Source of the DNA: Asterella californica
Lineage: Eukaryota; Streptophyta; Marchantiopsida; Marchantiales; Aytoniaceae
Reading direction: 5' to 3'
Assembly (NCBI GenBank): GCA_036924285.1
Contig: JAYKYS010000017.1
Coordinates: 2,027,501-2,091,500, forward strand
DNA: 64,000 nt
In this document: positions 19,827 to 30,455 of the stretch, piece after piece
How positions within the stretch are numbered: position 1 is the stretch's first letter
Layout of the letters: every line of letters starts with the position of its first letter
The notes under the pieces: model-generated
What the model was told of the DNA's origin: nothing
The model's database searches: none
Seen by the model: only the letters and a program-made list of their open reading frames with translations
Program-made: the position numbers and the translations under genes

Positions 19827-22800
19827 ATGGCGGAGTCTGTGTCTTTGATCACTGGAGAGAAACTCGACAAGAACAACTACCAAGTGTGGAAGTTCCGGAT
19901 GAAGACTTTCCTGCAGGGACAAGATCTATGGGATCTTATCACTGAGGAGGAGAAAGCGCCTGAAGTGCCAATTTCTGATCCGAAATTCAAGGAGTGGAAG
20001 AAGCGCTCATATCAGGCTATTCACTACATCGCGCTGACAGTTTCAGCATCGATGATCGGTCACATCCAGGATTGTGATACGCCCAAGAAAGCTTGGGATG
20101 CACTCGCACATCTGTTTCAATCCGGAACAGAGGCGCGGAAGCTGCAATTGCTGCAGCAGTTCAATACCGTGAAGAAGGGGTCGATGTGCATAAACGACTA
20201 TGTGAACGGGGTCAAGCAGCTTGCGGATCAGCTATCTTCTGTCAAAGTCGAGATTGATCCCACTGTCTTGATCGGAGCCACATTGCAGGGACTGCCTGCA
20301 GAGTACAAACAGTTCATAACATCGATTTCGACCAGAGAACCTCTTCCGCGGTTTGATGAGCTTGTTCCTATGATGTTAGGAGAGGAGGTGCGCCTACTGG
20401 GGAGTTCTACTTCGACGGGTCAGCAAGAATCTGTCTATTTTGCAGGTTCTGGAGGATCTCGAGGTAGGGGTCGTGGCAAAGGTGCTGGACGTGGACGGGG
20501 TCGCGGACAGCAACAGCAATCGCAGCAGCAGCAGAACCAGCAGAACCAGCAACAGTCTGGTGGTTCCAACAACAATCAGAGAAGAGCGCCTGGTTCCTGC
20601 AACTACTGCAAGAAACAAGGCCACAATGCGAATCAGTGCTACAAGAAGCAGAACGATCAGAGACAACACGACAACAACCCCCAACAAGGTAACAGCAACC
20701 AGCAAGGCTATGCAGTCACTGAGCATGTCTATTCGGAGCAATTGCTGATTACTACACATCAGAGTTATGCGGCTTTCAAGCCACAGACTGACTGGGTGAT
20801 CGACTCCGGCGCCACCAGTCACATGACTCCCCATCGGGAGTGGTTTAGTTCACTCGAGCCTGTGGAGACTCCACAGTTTATGGTGACAGGAGATGACACC
20901 AAGCACAAGATCCAGCACAAGGGTAACATTCCACTTGACATTCCTTCCTCAACGTTTACTGGTATACGGAATGTCTTACATGTACCTACATTGACTAGAA
21001 ACCTACTATCTGTAGGACAATTGATAGAGCAGGGTCTGCAAGTGCGCTTCAATAAAGATGGATGCTTTATTGAAGATTCGAATGACACTGTCATAGCTCG
21101 AGGTATCAAGAGTGGTAGGCTGTTTAAACTAGATGCATCTGCGCCTAAGTTACAAGCTGCCATGTATGGACAGAGTGGTCCAGTAGTGTCTGATATTGAC
21201 ATCTGGCACAAGCGAATTGGGCACATGAACTTTCAGAGGCTGAAAAGCCTTCCGAGTTCTGACCTGGTTACAGGTCTGCCCAAATTCGAATCCAGTGAGC
21301 CCACTGGAGTCTGTGCAGCATGTCAATTCGGCAAGCAAGCTAGACAGCCCTTTAAAGGATCAGGCAGTAGAGCGAACAAGCTTCTGGAGCTTGTTCACAC
21401 TGATGTATGGACTGCTTCTCAGCCAAGTATGACCGGTTTCCAGTACTTCGTCTCGTTCATTGATGATCATTCGCGTTATACTTGGATCTATTTGTTGAGA
21501 AACAAGTCCTCTGCCGAAGTACTGTCAGCATTCCAGACTTTCCGCAAGTTGGTGGAGAAACAATCTGGAGCATCTATCCTCTGTTTGAGATCTGATGGAG
21601 GAGGCGAGTTTCTTTCTGGAGAGTTCGATGCATATCTGCGTGAGCATGGTATTCGACGCCAGAAGACCTGCAGTTACAGTCCGCAGCAGAACGGGGTTGC
21701 GGAACGCAAGAATCGACACATAGCAGAAGCTGCTCGTGCGATGTTGAACGAGAAGACCATGCCTAGACCTTACTGGGCAGAAGCTGTTTCATGTGCGGTG
21801 TATCTGATGAACCGGATGCCTACAGCGGCAGTCCACAGCAAGACACCGATGGAGGTCTTCACAGGCAGTAAGCCTGATTACTCTTTCCTTAAAGTTTTCG
21901 GATGTATCTGTTATGTGCACATATCTGATGAAAGACGTAAGAAACTAGATCCGAAAGCAGATAGATGTATTTTCCTTGGTTATGCTTCTGATACGAAAGG
22001 ATATAGGTGCTACAATCCTTCGTCCAAGCAGTTCTATATCAGTAGAGATGTCGTGTTTGATGAGCTACAGTCTTGGTTTGCACCTGCACCTGTGATAGCC
22101 ATCCCTGTACCTACTGTAGAACCAAGGAGTCAGTCCACTGTAGTACCTCAGAGTAGTACGTTGAGTGGAGGATCTGGAGAAGTCACTGATTCCAGATCAG
22201 AATCTGTTGCACATAGAGCTGTTGTTAACGCTGGAGTCCACGTAACACAGCCTAGTGGAACTAGTGTAGTTTCTACACAGGATGAGCGCGTGCTATTGCA
22301 GCGTATGTTTGACTCATCCAGATATGTGGATCTTCCACATCCCCTGGATACTTTGTCCCAGACCTTGGCGTCTACGTCAGATCAGTTGCAAGGGGAGGTG
22401 ACTAGTGCACCGATTACCTCTCGCAGATCTGAGCGGCCAAAACATCCAGTGAGTAGGTATATGCATGAAGGTTTTCTTGCTGCGCACCATGCATATATGG
22501 CCAATGTTCTTCAGGAACAGGAACCGAGTTCGCTTGAGGAGGCGATGCACAAGGCCCAATGGGTAAGTGCTATGGAAGCTGAACTTGCTGCGCTTCATCA
22601 CCAACAGACTTGGGAGTTGGTAGACTTACCTCAGGGTAAGAAAGCGATTGGTTGCAGGTGGGTTTTCAAGGTCAAGCGCAACTCGGATGGTACTGTGTGT
22701 CGGTACAAGGCCAGATTGGTAGCTAAGGGCTACGCACAGCAACATGGAGTGGATTTTGAGGAGACCTTTGCTCCTGTTGCGAAGATGGTGACTATTCGAA

Positions 22801-24119
22801 CAGCAGTTGCAGTTGCAACTCAGAAAGGTTGGAAGATGCACCAGATGGACTTCAAGAACGCCTTCCTCAATGGCGATCTTGAGGAGGAGGTCTACATGCA
22901 GCAACCTCCTGGTTATGAGGATCCTAAGTTCCCTTCCCGTGTATGTAAGTTACGGAAGGCTCTCTATGGTCTGAAACAGGCACCAAGAGCATGGTATGCA
23001 AAGATCAATTCTTACTTGCAGTCTCTTGGTTTCCACCTGTGTAGTTCAGACTCTACCTTGTATTCATTGAGAATACGAGACCGGATTGTTGTGATCACCA
23101 TCTATGTTGATGACTTGATCATTACCGGTAACTTTGAGGAGCTTATTTCCCAGATCAAGGATCACTTGAAATCCGAGTTCGAGATGATGGACTTAGGAGA
23201 ACTCAAGTACTTCCTTGCTGTGGAGTTCATTAGAGATGGGAAGGATGTTTGGCTTGTACAGCGACAGTATGCTCTCAGTATGCTTGAGAGATTTGGTATG
23301 CTTGATTGCAAACCCATTGCTACACCATTAGAGCAAGGGGTAAAGCTAGGAGCAGAGGATGGTGAGTTGCTGGATGATCCACGCATGTACAGACAGATGG
23401 TTGGGAGTCTTATCTACTTGACCATCACCAGACCAGACTTGAGCTATGCTGTCGGTCTGATTAGTCAATTCATGCAGTCACCACGGAGACCACATTTTGA
23501 GGCTGTCAAGCGGATCCTCCGCTACGTGAAGTTCTCGATGCAGTACGGACTTCACTATCGATACGGTGGACCATTGTTGTTACATGGCTACACAGATGCT
23601 GATTGGGCAGGAAGTGCCGACAGGAGATCCACGTCAGGTTACGCTTTTGGACTTGGAAGCGCTGCTATAAGCTGGGCTTCTAAGAAGCAACCCACAGTTG
23701 CTTTGTCATCCACGGAAGCAGAGTATCGAGGAGCAACGAACGCAACATGCGAATCGATTTGGCTTCGATGTCTGCTATCTGATATTGGTGTGGAGTGTAC
23801 AGATCCTGTTGTTGTATATACAGACAACATTAGCAGCATGAAGTTAGCTAGTAATCCTGTTTTCCATGCTAAGACGAAGCACATTGAGGTGCACTATCAC
23901 TTTATTAGAGAGAAGGTCCTTGCAGGAGAGATTGAGCTCAGTTATGTGGGCACAGGAGATCAGGTTGCCGATATCTTCACTAAGGCGTTGTCTAGAGATA
24001 AGTTTGATGCTTTCAGACATTGTCTAGGAGTACAGGATGTAGAGATGAGCTTGAAGGGGAGTGTTGATATAGTCCCAAGCTCTAGTAGATCGACGGCTAC
24101 CATTAGCCGGAGTGGTTAG
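19827..24119 (+). CDS. copia Gag-Pol polyprotein
   Basis: One intact ORF. The ATG at 19827 (MAESVSL) is preferred over the upstream in-frame ATG at 19740 because gag homology begins there. Numbering from 19740, the order is copia-type gag; Gly/Arg- then Gln-rich linker; CCHC knuckle CNYCKKQGHNANQC (287-300); protease WVIDSGATS (Asp 355); integrase HHCC (about 490-527) and D-D-35-E core (D555, D619, E655); RT with YVDD (about 1122-1125); and RNase H with DADWAGS and SSTEAEY near the end. The order PR-IN-RT-RH defines Ty1/copia. No frameshift separates gag from pol. The frame ends 58 nt inside the 3' LTR. Confidence 0.95.
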   Translation: MAESVSLITGEKLDKNNYQVWKFRMKTFLQGQDLWDLITEEEKAPEVPISDPKFKEWKKRSYQAIHYIALTVSASMIGHIQDCDTPKKAWDALAHLFQSGTEARKLQLLQQFNTVKKGSMCINDYVNGVKQLADQLSSVKVEIDPTVLIGATLQGLPAEYKQFITSISTREPLPRFDELVPMMLGEEVRLLGSSTSTGQQESVYFAGSGGSRGRGRGKGAGRGRGRGQQQQSQQQQNQQNQQQSGGSNNNQRRAPGSCNYCKKQGHNANQCYKKQNDQRQHDNNPQQGNSNQQGYAVTEHVYSEQLLITTHQSYAAFKPQTDWVIDSGATSHMTPHREWFSSLEPVETPQFMVTGDDTKHKIQHKGNIPLDIPSSTFTGIRNVLHVPTLTRNLLSVGQLIEQGLQVRFNKDGCFIEDSNDTVIARGIKSGRLFKLDASAPKLQAAMYGQSGPVVSDIDIWHKRIGHMNFQRLKSLPSSDLVTGLPKFESSEPTGVCAACQFGKQARQPFKGSGSRANKLLELVHTDVWTASQPSMTGFQYFVSFIDDHSRYTWIYLLRNKSSAEVLSAFQTFRKLVEKQSGASILCLRSDGGGEFLSGEFDAYLREHGIRRQKTCSYSPQQNGVAERKNRHIAEAARAMLNEKTMPRPYWAEAVSCAVYLMNRMPTAAVHSKTPMEVFTGSKPDYSFLKVFGCICYVHISDERRKKLDPKADRCIFLGYASDTKGYRCYNPSSKQFYISRDVVFDELQSWFAPAPVIAIPVPTVEPRSQSTVVPQSSTLSGGSGEVTDSRSESVAHRAVVNAGVHVTQPSGTSVVSTQDERVLLQRMFDSSRYVDLPHPLDTLSQTLASTSDQLQGEVTSAPITSRRSERPKHPVSRYMHEGFLAAHHAYMANVLQEQEPSSLEEAMHKAQWVSAMEAELAALHHQQTWELVDLPQGKKAIGCRWVFKVKRNSDGTVCRYKARLVAKGYAQQHGVDFEETFAPVAKMVTIRTAVAVATQKGWKMHQMDFKNAFLNGDLEEEVYMQQPPGYEDPKFPSRVCKLRKALYGLKQAPRAWYAKINSYLQSLGFHLCSSDSTLYSLRIRDRIVVITIYVDDLIITGNFEELISQIKDHLKSEFEMMDLGELKYFLAVEFIRDGKDVWLVQRQYALSMLERFGMLDCKPIATPLEQGVKLGAEDGELLDDPRMYRQMVGSLIYLTITRPDLSYAVGLISQFMQSPRRPHFEAVKRILRYVKFSMQYGLHYRYGGPLLLHGYTDADWAGSADRRSTSGYAFGLGSAAISWASKKQPTVALSSTEAEYRGATNATCESIWLRCLLSDIGVECTDPVVVYTDNISSMKLASNPVFHAKTKHIEVHYHFIREKVLAGEIELSYVGTGDQVADIFTKALSRDKFDAFRHCLGVQDVEMSLKGSVDIVPSSSRSTATISRSG

Positions 24120-24291
24120 GGTTGTTAGAGTTGTTAGAGGGCTAACCCACCATTAGGGTTTCCCTTGTTCTCACCTCCACTATATATACAGAGAGAGGCC
24201 AAGCCTCTCTCATCTTATTCCTATTTTACTTCCTTGTCTACTCGCTCTCTCTCTCTTCTTGGAGTGTCCTCGAAGTATCAATCTTTCTACA
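24062..24291 (+). repeat. copia-1 3' LTR
   Basis: 230 bp, identical to the 5' LTR except for two substitutions (near its 15th base and near its end). Followed by the ACCCA target duplication. Confidence 0.93.
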
Positions 24292-24520
24292 ACCCAGACC
24301 CTAAATATCAGGAGCGGGGGTTTAATGATCAATCATTGTGCAGCGACGTCCAAGCTGTTAGAACATACATTTCTCGATGTTAAGATACATCTATCTATGA
24401 ACATAGCAGTTTTAGGATACGTGCTTTATTGCTCCGTGAAAAGCGGTGGCGCGCACTGCCATCATCGTCTCATCTACTTCGGTTCTTGACAGCTGCTCTG
24501 TTCACTTCCTGCAAATATCA

Positions 24521-25075
24521 TTTTTAAGGTTGGCGTTTAGTCTATTCACTCCATAGTCTGTTTTCACACTCGAACCCTGCCGTGTTGGCATGGATTAATA
24601 ATGCATCCTCATTTCTGATTATTTAACGTTTGACGTTTAGTCTATTCACTCCATAGTCTTGCTTTCACACTCGAACCTTATAGTGTTAAGCATGGATTAA
24701 CAAACTAATGCATCTTCGTGTTTTATTAATTAGCTTTCAAGTGTGTCATGAAGTAGTCAACGTGTGGAGAGAATGTGCTCGTGTCTAATTGTGTTGGCTT
24801 AGATTAACAAACTAATGCATCCTCGTGTTTGATTAATTAGCTTTCAAGCGTGTAATGAAGTAGCCAGCGTGTGGAGGGAATGGGCTTGTGTCTGATTAAT
24901 TAGCTTTCAAGCATGTGATGAAGTAGTTAGTGTGTGGAGGGAATGAACTCGTGTCTGATTAATTAGCTTTCAAGCGTGTGATGAAGTAGCCAGCGTGTGG
25001 AGGAAATGAGCTCATGTCTGATTAATTAGCTTTCAAGCGTGTGATGAAATAGCCAGCGTGTGGAGGAAAGCTGTC
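24521..25075 (+). repeat. Composite tandem repeat array (107-bp and 63-bp periods)
   Basis: Two copies of about 107 bp sharing GTTTAGTCTATTCACTCCAT begin near 24527 and 24635. They run into units starting ATTAATTAGCTTTCAAG at 24725, 24832, 24895, 24958 and 25021. The last four are spaced exactly 63 bp, and each contains a GTGTGATGAAGTAGCCAGCG-like core. The 107-bp unit equals a 63-bp unit plus a 44-bp block, so the array arose by nested duplication. Confidence 0.85.
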
Positions 25076-25101
25076 CATTATTTCCTAAACAAGAAAGAAG
25101 G

Positions 25102-25275
25102 GTTTTTTTTTCTAAGGCAATTGACTCACCTAAGCGGTAGCATAGTAAGGCCTCAAGGCCCCAAGGATCTTAAGACTACGGCCGCAGGTCGTAGAGTCAA
25201 AATGAACATTGAGGGAATTGAACTGAGATCTTTTTTTCTTACACTCACCACCATGTCATCATGATGACATGTTTC
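25102..25275 (-). mobile_element. Candidate tRNA-derived SINE
   Basis: Read on the minus strand, about 170 bp carries a pol III B-box-like GTTCAATTC (25215-25223). It is preceded by a possible A-box-like GGTGGTGAGTG and ends in an A8 run. The length and plan fit a plant SINE, but no second copy or target duplication was found. Confidence 0.3.
25252..25271. repeat. 20-bp perfect palindrome
   Basis: CATGTCATCATGATGACATG reads the same on both strands. Confidence 0.9.
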
Positions 25276-25946
25276 CCTCTCGTACAATAATAAACGACTT
25301 TAGCTCGACCTCCACATTCTCTGTCCGAATTTCTTTTAGTCTACTCGGATTAACGCGTACCGTAATTATATTGACACTAGATACCCTACATTCATTTGCT
25401 AATTTGTTACATCGCTGTAGAGTTCTTCACGCTCCTCAACTACGCTTTGCAATTCTGCTGCTGCAGCGCACTGCGCTTCAGGGATTCATGTGCTTTGTTT
25501 ATGTCTCTTTTTTCACGCTACCCATGTGTCCGTCCAATATTGAGAATAAATCTGCGACTATCATCTTGACGAAGTGCGCCCCATAGCGTTGTGGGGCACT
25601 CCCTCCTTTTGCACTGACTGCCCTCTTCGTACTCCCCCGTCACTAGACTACCGTAGTGCCAATTAACTTCACACAAGGACGAGTTCGTGCAGGGTAACTG
25701 CTTGAAAACTTTCCAAGGTTGAGTATCGTAGTGAACGAAATGTTTAGAAGATTAGGAAGAAGATTGCGCGAAACTGAAAGATCGTACAAGTGATATGAGT
25801 AAATCTACAAACTCGAGTATTTATTATAACAACGTAAATACAGCTCTGTGTAAAATCACTGAGATGAACAAATTCAGTAAGGATGAATTCTGCTGGGGTC
25901 TTGTAAATACTACATGAAGTGTGTCTGAATGTTACGTGTATGCTGA
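25276..25946. other. No gene recognised
   Basis: A 105-codon plus-strand frame (25269-25586) has no recognisable domain. This is the flank into which chromovirus A inserted. Confidence 0.35.
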
Positions 25947-25951
25947 CTCTA

Positions 25952-27053
25952 TGTCGCGACCCTCGTTCTCAAGATTGGGCACAAACGCGAACAACAGAAT
26001 CCTAGCGGACTTGCGCTAGGTTGTGAACACTGCGAGTAAGACTTAACGGCTTGGCCGAGAAGTCGGGATCAGATGAACCCTAAGTGGTTCTCTGAACCAA
26101 GGTTGAAACCTTGGGTTAGGACATAAGGGCCTACCCCAAGAGGGCCCCAGACGAACGCTGACCTAAGGGGGCGAGTCTGGGAAAAGACTGAAACATGAGT
26201 CTCAGACATAGGTCTGAGACGTGGGTCCGAGATGCAGACGAACCACAGGGTTCGAGTCTAGGTCTGGACCACAGATTCTCGGAAAAATGACTAAGTGTTG
26301 GAGCTCCAGCGACGTTTTAAGTCATGGACGGAGCTCCGCATAAGATCTTTAGGCGAGTGAGGTACCATTGGAAAGATCTCGTCGAGTGCTTTCCAGTGAT
26401 ATATAACACTCCTCGATCTGACGTCCGAGCTGGAAGTTATGGCCAAACCACAATCGGGTTGTGGTATAATTTTCAGGGACCAAAGAGGAGGGCGGAGCCG
26501 TCGATCCCCAGAAGTATATATGAGGGGGGCTCGATGCCTGGGTGGGCCAGGACAAGTCACCCGACCCCAGGGTTCGGCGGGCGGACTCTGGGGGCATGAG
26601 GTGATGGCTGGACCGGTTCCAAGGCATGTTCTCGTCCAGACTTGGATGTCTAGACTTAGGAACGTTGTAAGGGCTGGGGCAAGACTAGGGAACGAGTCGG
26701 CGGGTTAGACCACCGTTCGAGAGCCTAGACCCAGATGGACATCACGGGCGGTTGGGCCGCTAGGTGTGCTGGAGGCACCGTTTAGGATCATGGACTTTAT
26801 GGGAAGTCCGTCCCAAGTCATCTTGTGACTTGCTCATGTTTGGGACCGACCTAGGCGGGTCTAGGTCGGGACTTAGGAACTGCTGAGCTTGATGATTAGG
26901 GAGACGGTCCGACTCCTGTCCGGACCAAACTGAGATAAGATAAGTGGTGCATGGACGCTAACTTGTGATTGTGTTTGCAGGTTAGTGGTTTGAAGTCTGC
27001 GACCTATTGAGCAAGAGCTTCCGTTGGTGCAACAAGACGGTAGGTGCGTGAAA
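25952..27053 (+). repeat. Chromovirus A 5' LTR
   Basis: About 1.10 kb, TGTCGCGACC...GCGTGAAA. A TATA-like AGTATATATGAG lies at about 26513-26524. Confidence 0.9.
26514..26521 (+). promoter_or_regulatory. Chromovirus LTR TATA box
   Basis: GTATATATGAGGGG, conserved in the LTRs of A and C and in the solo LTR. Confidence 0.55.
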
Positions 27054-27188
27054 AGTGATATCAGAGCTATTTTGTCAGAGCCGACGCTTCGGTGAGCGAG
27101 AACTTGAGGTAGCGGCTAAAGGCTGGACGCTTGAGGAGGGACGCGAGACACGAAGCGGATCAACGTTTCTAGGTGAACACTTGGAGCG

Positions 27189-30100
27189 ATGGCTGACGTA
27201 GGACAGAGTTCCAGGAGGAAGACCAAGAAACGGGGAGTGGCGACTGACACCGAGACCAGATCGACTCGAGCTAGCCCCGAGGCACAGTCAGGGAACGACA
27301 ACCGACAACTTTCGCCCCAACGTCAAGGAAGCCCAATTCCAGCTGCGGCACCGCTGCAGCAAGATGGAGTCTTGCCAACGGTGTCCAACAATGCAGGCGC
27401 GGGAAGTCAAGGAGCCTTGTATGCGGAACTCATCAAGATGATGAAGACCATGCAGGAAGGTATGTTCTCTAGGGATAAGCGTATCGCTGAACTTGAGGCA
27501 GGCCAAGGAAGTTCTTCGTCTACCAGGAAGCTTTGTAAGACGAATTTGCTGACCCCGTTTATAGGTATAGGACGGACTCGCAAGGTTAAGGATTTCTTAA
27601 CTGAGTTGGACCTATACTTTGAAACGCATCAGGCTCAAGAGTCAGACAAAGTGAGAGCGACAGTCACCCGTTCCTGAAGGACCATGCGCTTCTCTGGTGG
27701 ACTGCATACAGGGATGAGCATGCCTTGACCGTCTCAGCGCTTGGTTGGAAGGAGTTCAAGGAGTTGCTGACGGGACGATTCACTCCGGAGTATCAAAGGA
27801 TTCGGGACGGTGTTGAGTTGGTGAGACTGAAGCAGACGGGGACCTTAAGTGCTTATGTGCGCGAGTTCAGTGCCAAACTAGACTCGTTCTCCAAGTGGAC
27901 TGAGGAGACCAAAATATGTATATTCGTTGAGGGACTCAAGTCCAGCTCGGAGAAGGCTCTCTTTCGGATGCCGAAGCTACTTGAGACATACGCCGAACTT
28001 TTGAAGCTAGCGGAGCGAATTGGGAACGACGAAGTCCAGCAACAGAAACCCTTTGAACCACGCAGCACGGACAAGTTCCAGAAGAAGAACAAGGGCTTCT
28101 AGCGACAGTGGGATGGGGGTGAGAAAGATCGGAAGGATTCTTCTGCCCCGGCAGCAAAGCGGCAACAAACAGGAGTAAAACCTAAGGGGCAAACACCTCA
28201 GAAGGGCAATGGCGCTAAGTTTACTTGCTACAACTGTGGCGAGGCGGGTCATATTGCTAAGGGGTGTACGAAACCTAAGGTTAGTAATTGTAGCATGAAT
28301 GCGTTTGTTGCAAAGGACTTGTTGGAGGGCCAGATGACTGTGACCTTGAGAACCATGAAGAAGACGCCGAGATTGATGTTTCTACAAGCCAAGGTTGCTA
28401 ACCGTGATGTTACTTTTCTTGTGGACACAGGAGCGACTCACTCCTTCATAAGTCCAAAGTTGGTGAAGAAGTTGGGCTTGTCTACCTCCAAGGCAGACAA
28501 GCCTATTCAGGTACGCTTTGCCAAGGGCAAGACGTACCAAACTTCTGAAGTGGCCTTGGATCTACGATTTGCGTGTGGGAAGTTGGAGTTCACAAAGAAT
28601 TTCACGGTGTGCGAGATGGATGATATCCATGCGGTTTTGGGGAACACTTTCTTAGATAAGTTCGATGTGGAACTTAGACGGAGACCTTTGAGGTTGAATG
28701 TCAGAGTTAAAGAGCGGAAGCTGGGAGTGAGGCTGATCCGAAAGGCGCGGAAAATGGACGACTTTGCAGTGAATTTGATCAAAGGTAAACAGATGGACTT
28801 CAACGACGGAGTCATGTGTTTGATGCGGGTTGCAGATTTGATGACGGGTGATGGACAAGAGGAAACATCAGGAGATGCGACTAAACTTCCAGAGGTGCTT
28901 CGCGAAGTGATTAAGGAGTTTGAGGATGTCTTGACGGATGAGTTACCTGCTGAGTTACCTCCAAGGCAAGTGGTGGATCACAAGATCGAGGTCTTGCTAG
29001 GATCAGAACCAGCTTCCAAAGCCCCTTACCGACTCAATCAGGTGGAACTCCTTGAGTTGAAAAGACAACTCGGTGAGCTATTAGCGCGAGGATATATTCG
29101 AACCAGCAAGTCACCTTATGGAGCCCTAGTTCTCTTCTCAAAGAAGAAGGATGGGAAGTTATGACTCTGCGTAGATTATCGTGCACTCAATAAGGTGACG
29201 GTGAAGAATAATTATCCTTTGCCAAGGATAGACGACCTCTTTGATAGGCTAGCGGGCGCAAAGTACTTCAGCAGGATAGACTTGAAGTCAGGATATTACC
29301 AGATCCGGATAGCTGACCCAGATGTTGAGAAGACCGCTTGTCGAACCAGATACGGATCATTTGAATTTGTGGTGATGTCATTTGGACTCTGCAATGCCCC
29401 TTCGACATTCACTATATTGATGAACACCATTTTTCGCGAGGAGATGGATGAGTTTGTCATCGTTTACATCGATGACATCTTGATCTACTCCAAAACCTTG
29501 GAGTCGCACGCGGAGCAGCTAAGGGTGGTGTTGAAGAAGCTGCGGGAGCATAAGCTGTTTGCCAACATTGACAAGAGTGAGTTTGGTTTGGAGCGCATTA
29601 ACTTCTTGGGACATGTCATTAGTGCAGAAGGAGTCAGCTTGGATATGCAGAAGATGGACGCGATTGTGACTTGGGAGCCTCTGACTACAGTGAAAGGGAT
29701 GCGGCGATTCTTAGGATTGGCGGAGTTCTACCGCAAGTATGTGAAGAGGTTTTCAAAGATCGCAAAGCCGCTGACGGACTGGACGGACAAAGACGCACAG
29801 GTAAATTGGACCAAGGAGGTGGATGATGCGTTTCAGACGATCAAAGCTATTTTGTCAAAGGCGCCAGTATTGAAGCTGCCGGAGTTCGACAAACCATTCG
29901 AGGTGCACACGGACGCGAGCGACTATGCGATTGGCGGAGTGTTGGTGCAGGATGGAAAACCTGTAGCGTACAAAAGCAAGAAGCTATCTGGGACAGAGAG
30001 TCGATGACCGACTCACGAGAAGGAACTGTTTGCGGTGGTTCATTGCTTGAGAAAATGGCGGCATTACTTGAGACTTCACAAAACCCAAGTGTATACTGAC

Positions 30101-30225
30101 AATATTTCTCTCAAGTACTTTGAAACACAAGATCGGGTGACGCCAAAGCAACTACGGTGGCATGATACCTTGGCGTTCATGAACGTGGAATTAATCCACA
30201 AAGCAGGAAAGGACAATGTGGTTCT
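27189..30225 (+). pseudogene. Chromovirus A gag-pol, 5' part (gag, protease, RT, RNase H)
   Basis: Starts at ATG 27189 ([10 protein letters not shown]), as in element C. Gag is frameshifted near 27670. A Lys codon is TAG at about 28100, just before the zinc knuckle [14 protein letters not shown]. The protease VDTGATHS is intact (about 28425). An Arg codon is TGA at about 29162, in RT. YIDDIL is present (about 29470). A Trp codon is TGA at about 30005, in RNase H. Several of these are single transitions relative to C. The sequence breaks off after AGKDNVV where copia-2 begins. Confidence 0.9.
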
Positions 30226-30455
30226 TGTAGAAAGATCGATACTTCGAGGACACTCCAAGAAGAGAGTGAGCGAGTAGACAAGGAAGTAAAATAGGAATGA
30301 GATGAGAGAGGCTTTGCCTCTCTCTGTATATATAGTGGAGGTGAGTACAAGAGAAACCCTAATGGTGGGTTAGCCCTCTAACTAACTCTAACAACCCTAA
30401 CCACTCCGGCTAATGGTAGCCGTCGATCTACTAGAGCTTGGGACTATATCAACAC

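Larger units (their letters stand above)
18982..24291 (+). mobile_element. Full-length Ty1/copia retrotransposon (copia-1)
   Basis: 5,310 bp with 230-bp LTRs (18982-19211 and 24062-24291) of the form TGTTGA...TCTACA. They differ at only two positions by eye. A 5-bp target duplication ACCCA flanks it (18977-18981 and 24292-24296). The primer site TGGTATCAGAGC (19212-19223) directly follows the 5' LTR, and the polypurine tract GAAGGGGAG directly precedes the 3' LTR. The single long ORF is intact, so this is a recent and possibly autonomous insertion. Confidence 0.95.

Noticed and set aside
20394..20834. 146-codon Leu/Val-rich frame antisense to copia gag (also 32541-32906)
   Set aside because: Shadow of the Gln-rich gag repeat on the other strand.
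24725..25075. Minisatellite as a centromere repeat
   Set aside because: Only a handful of units and no sign of a large array in the window.
25195..25260. A tRNA gene
   Set aside because: Only a B-box-like string is present; no cloverleaf can be drawn.
26291..26708. Several 80-100 codon open frames on both strands within chromovirus LTRs (also near 37025, 41526 and 48058)
   Set aside because: They recur only because the LTR is repeated, overlap each other on both strands and show no motif.
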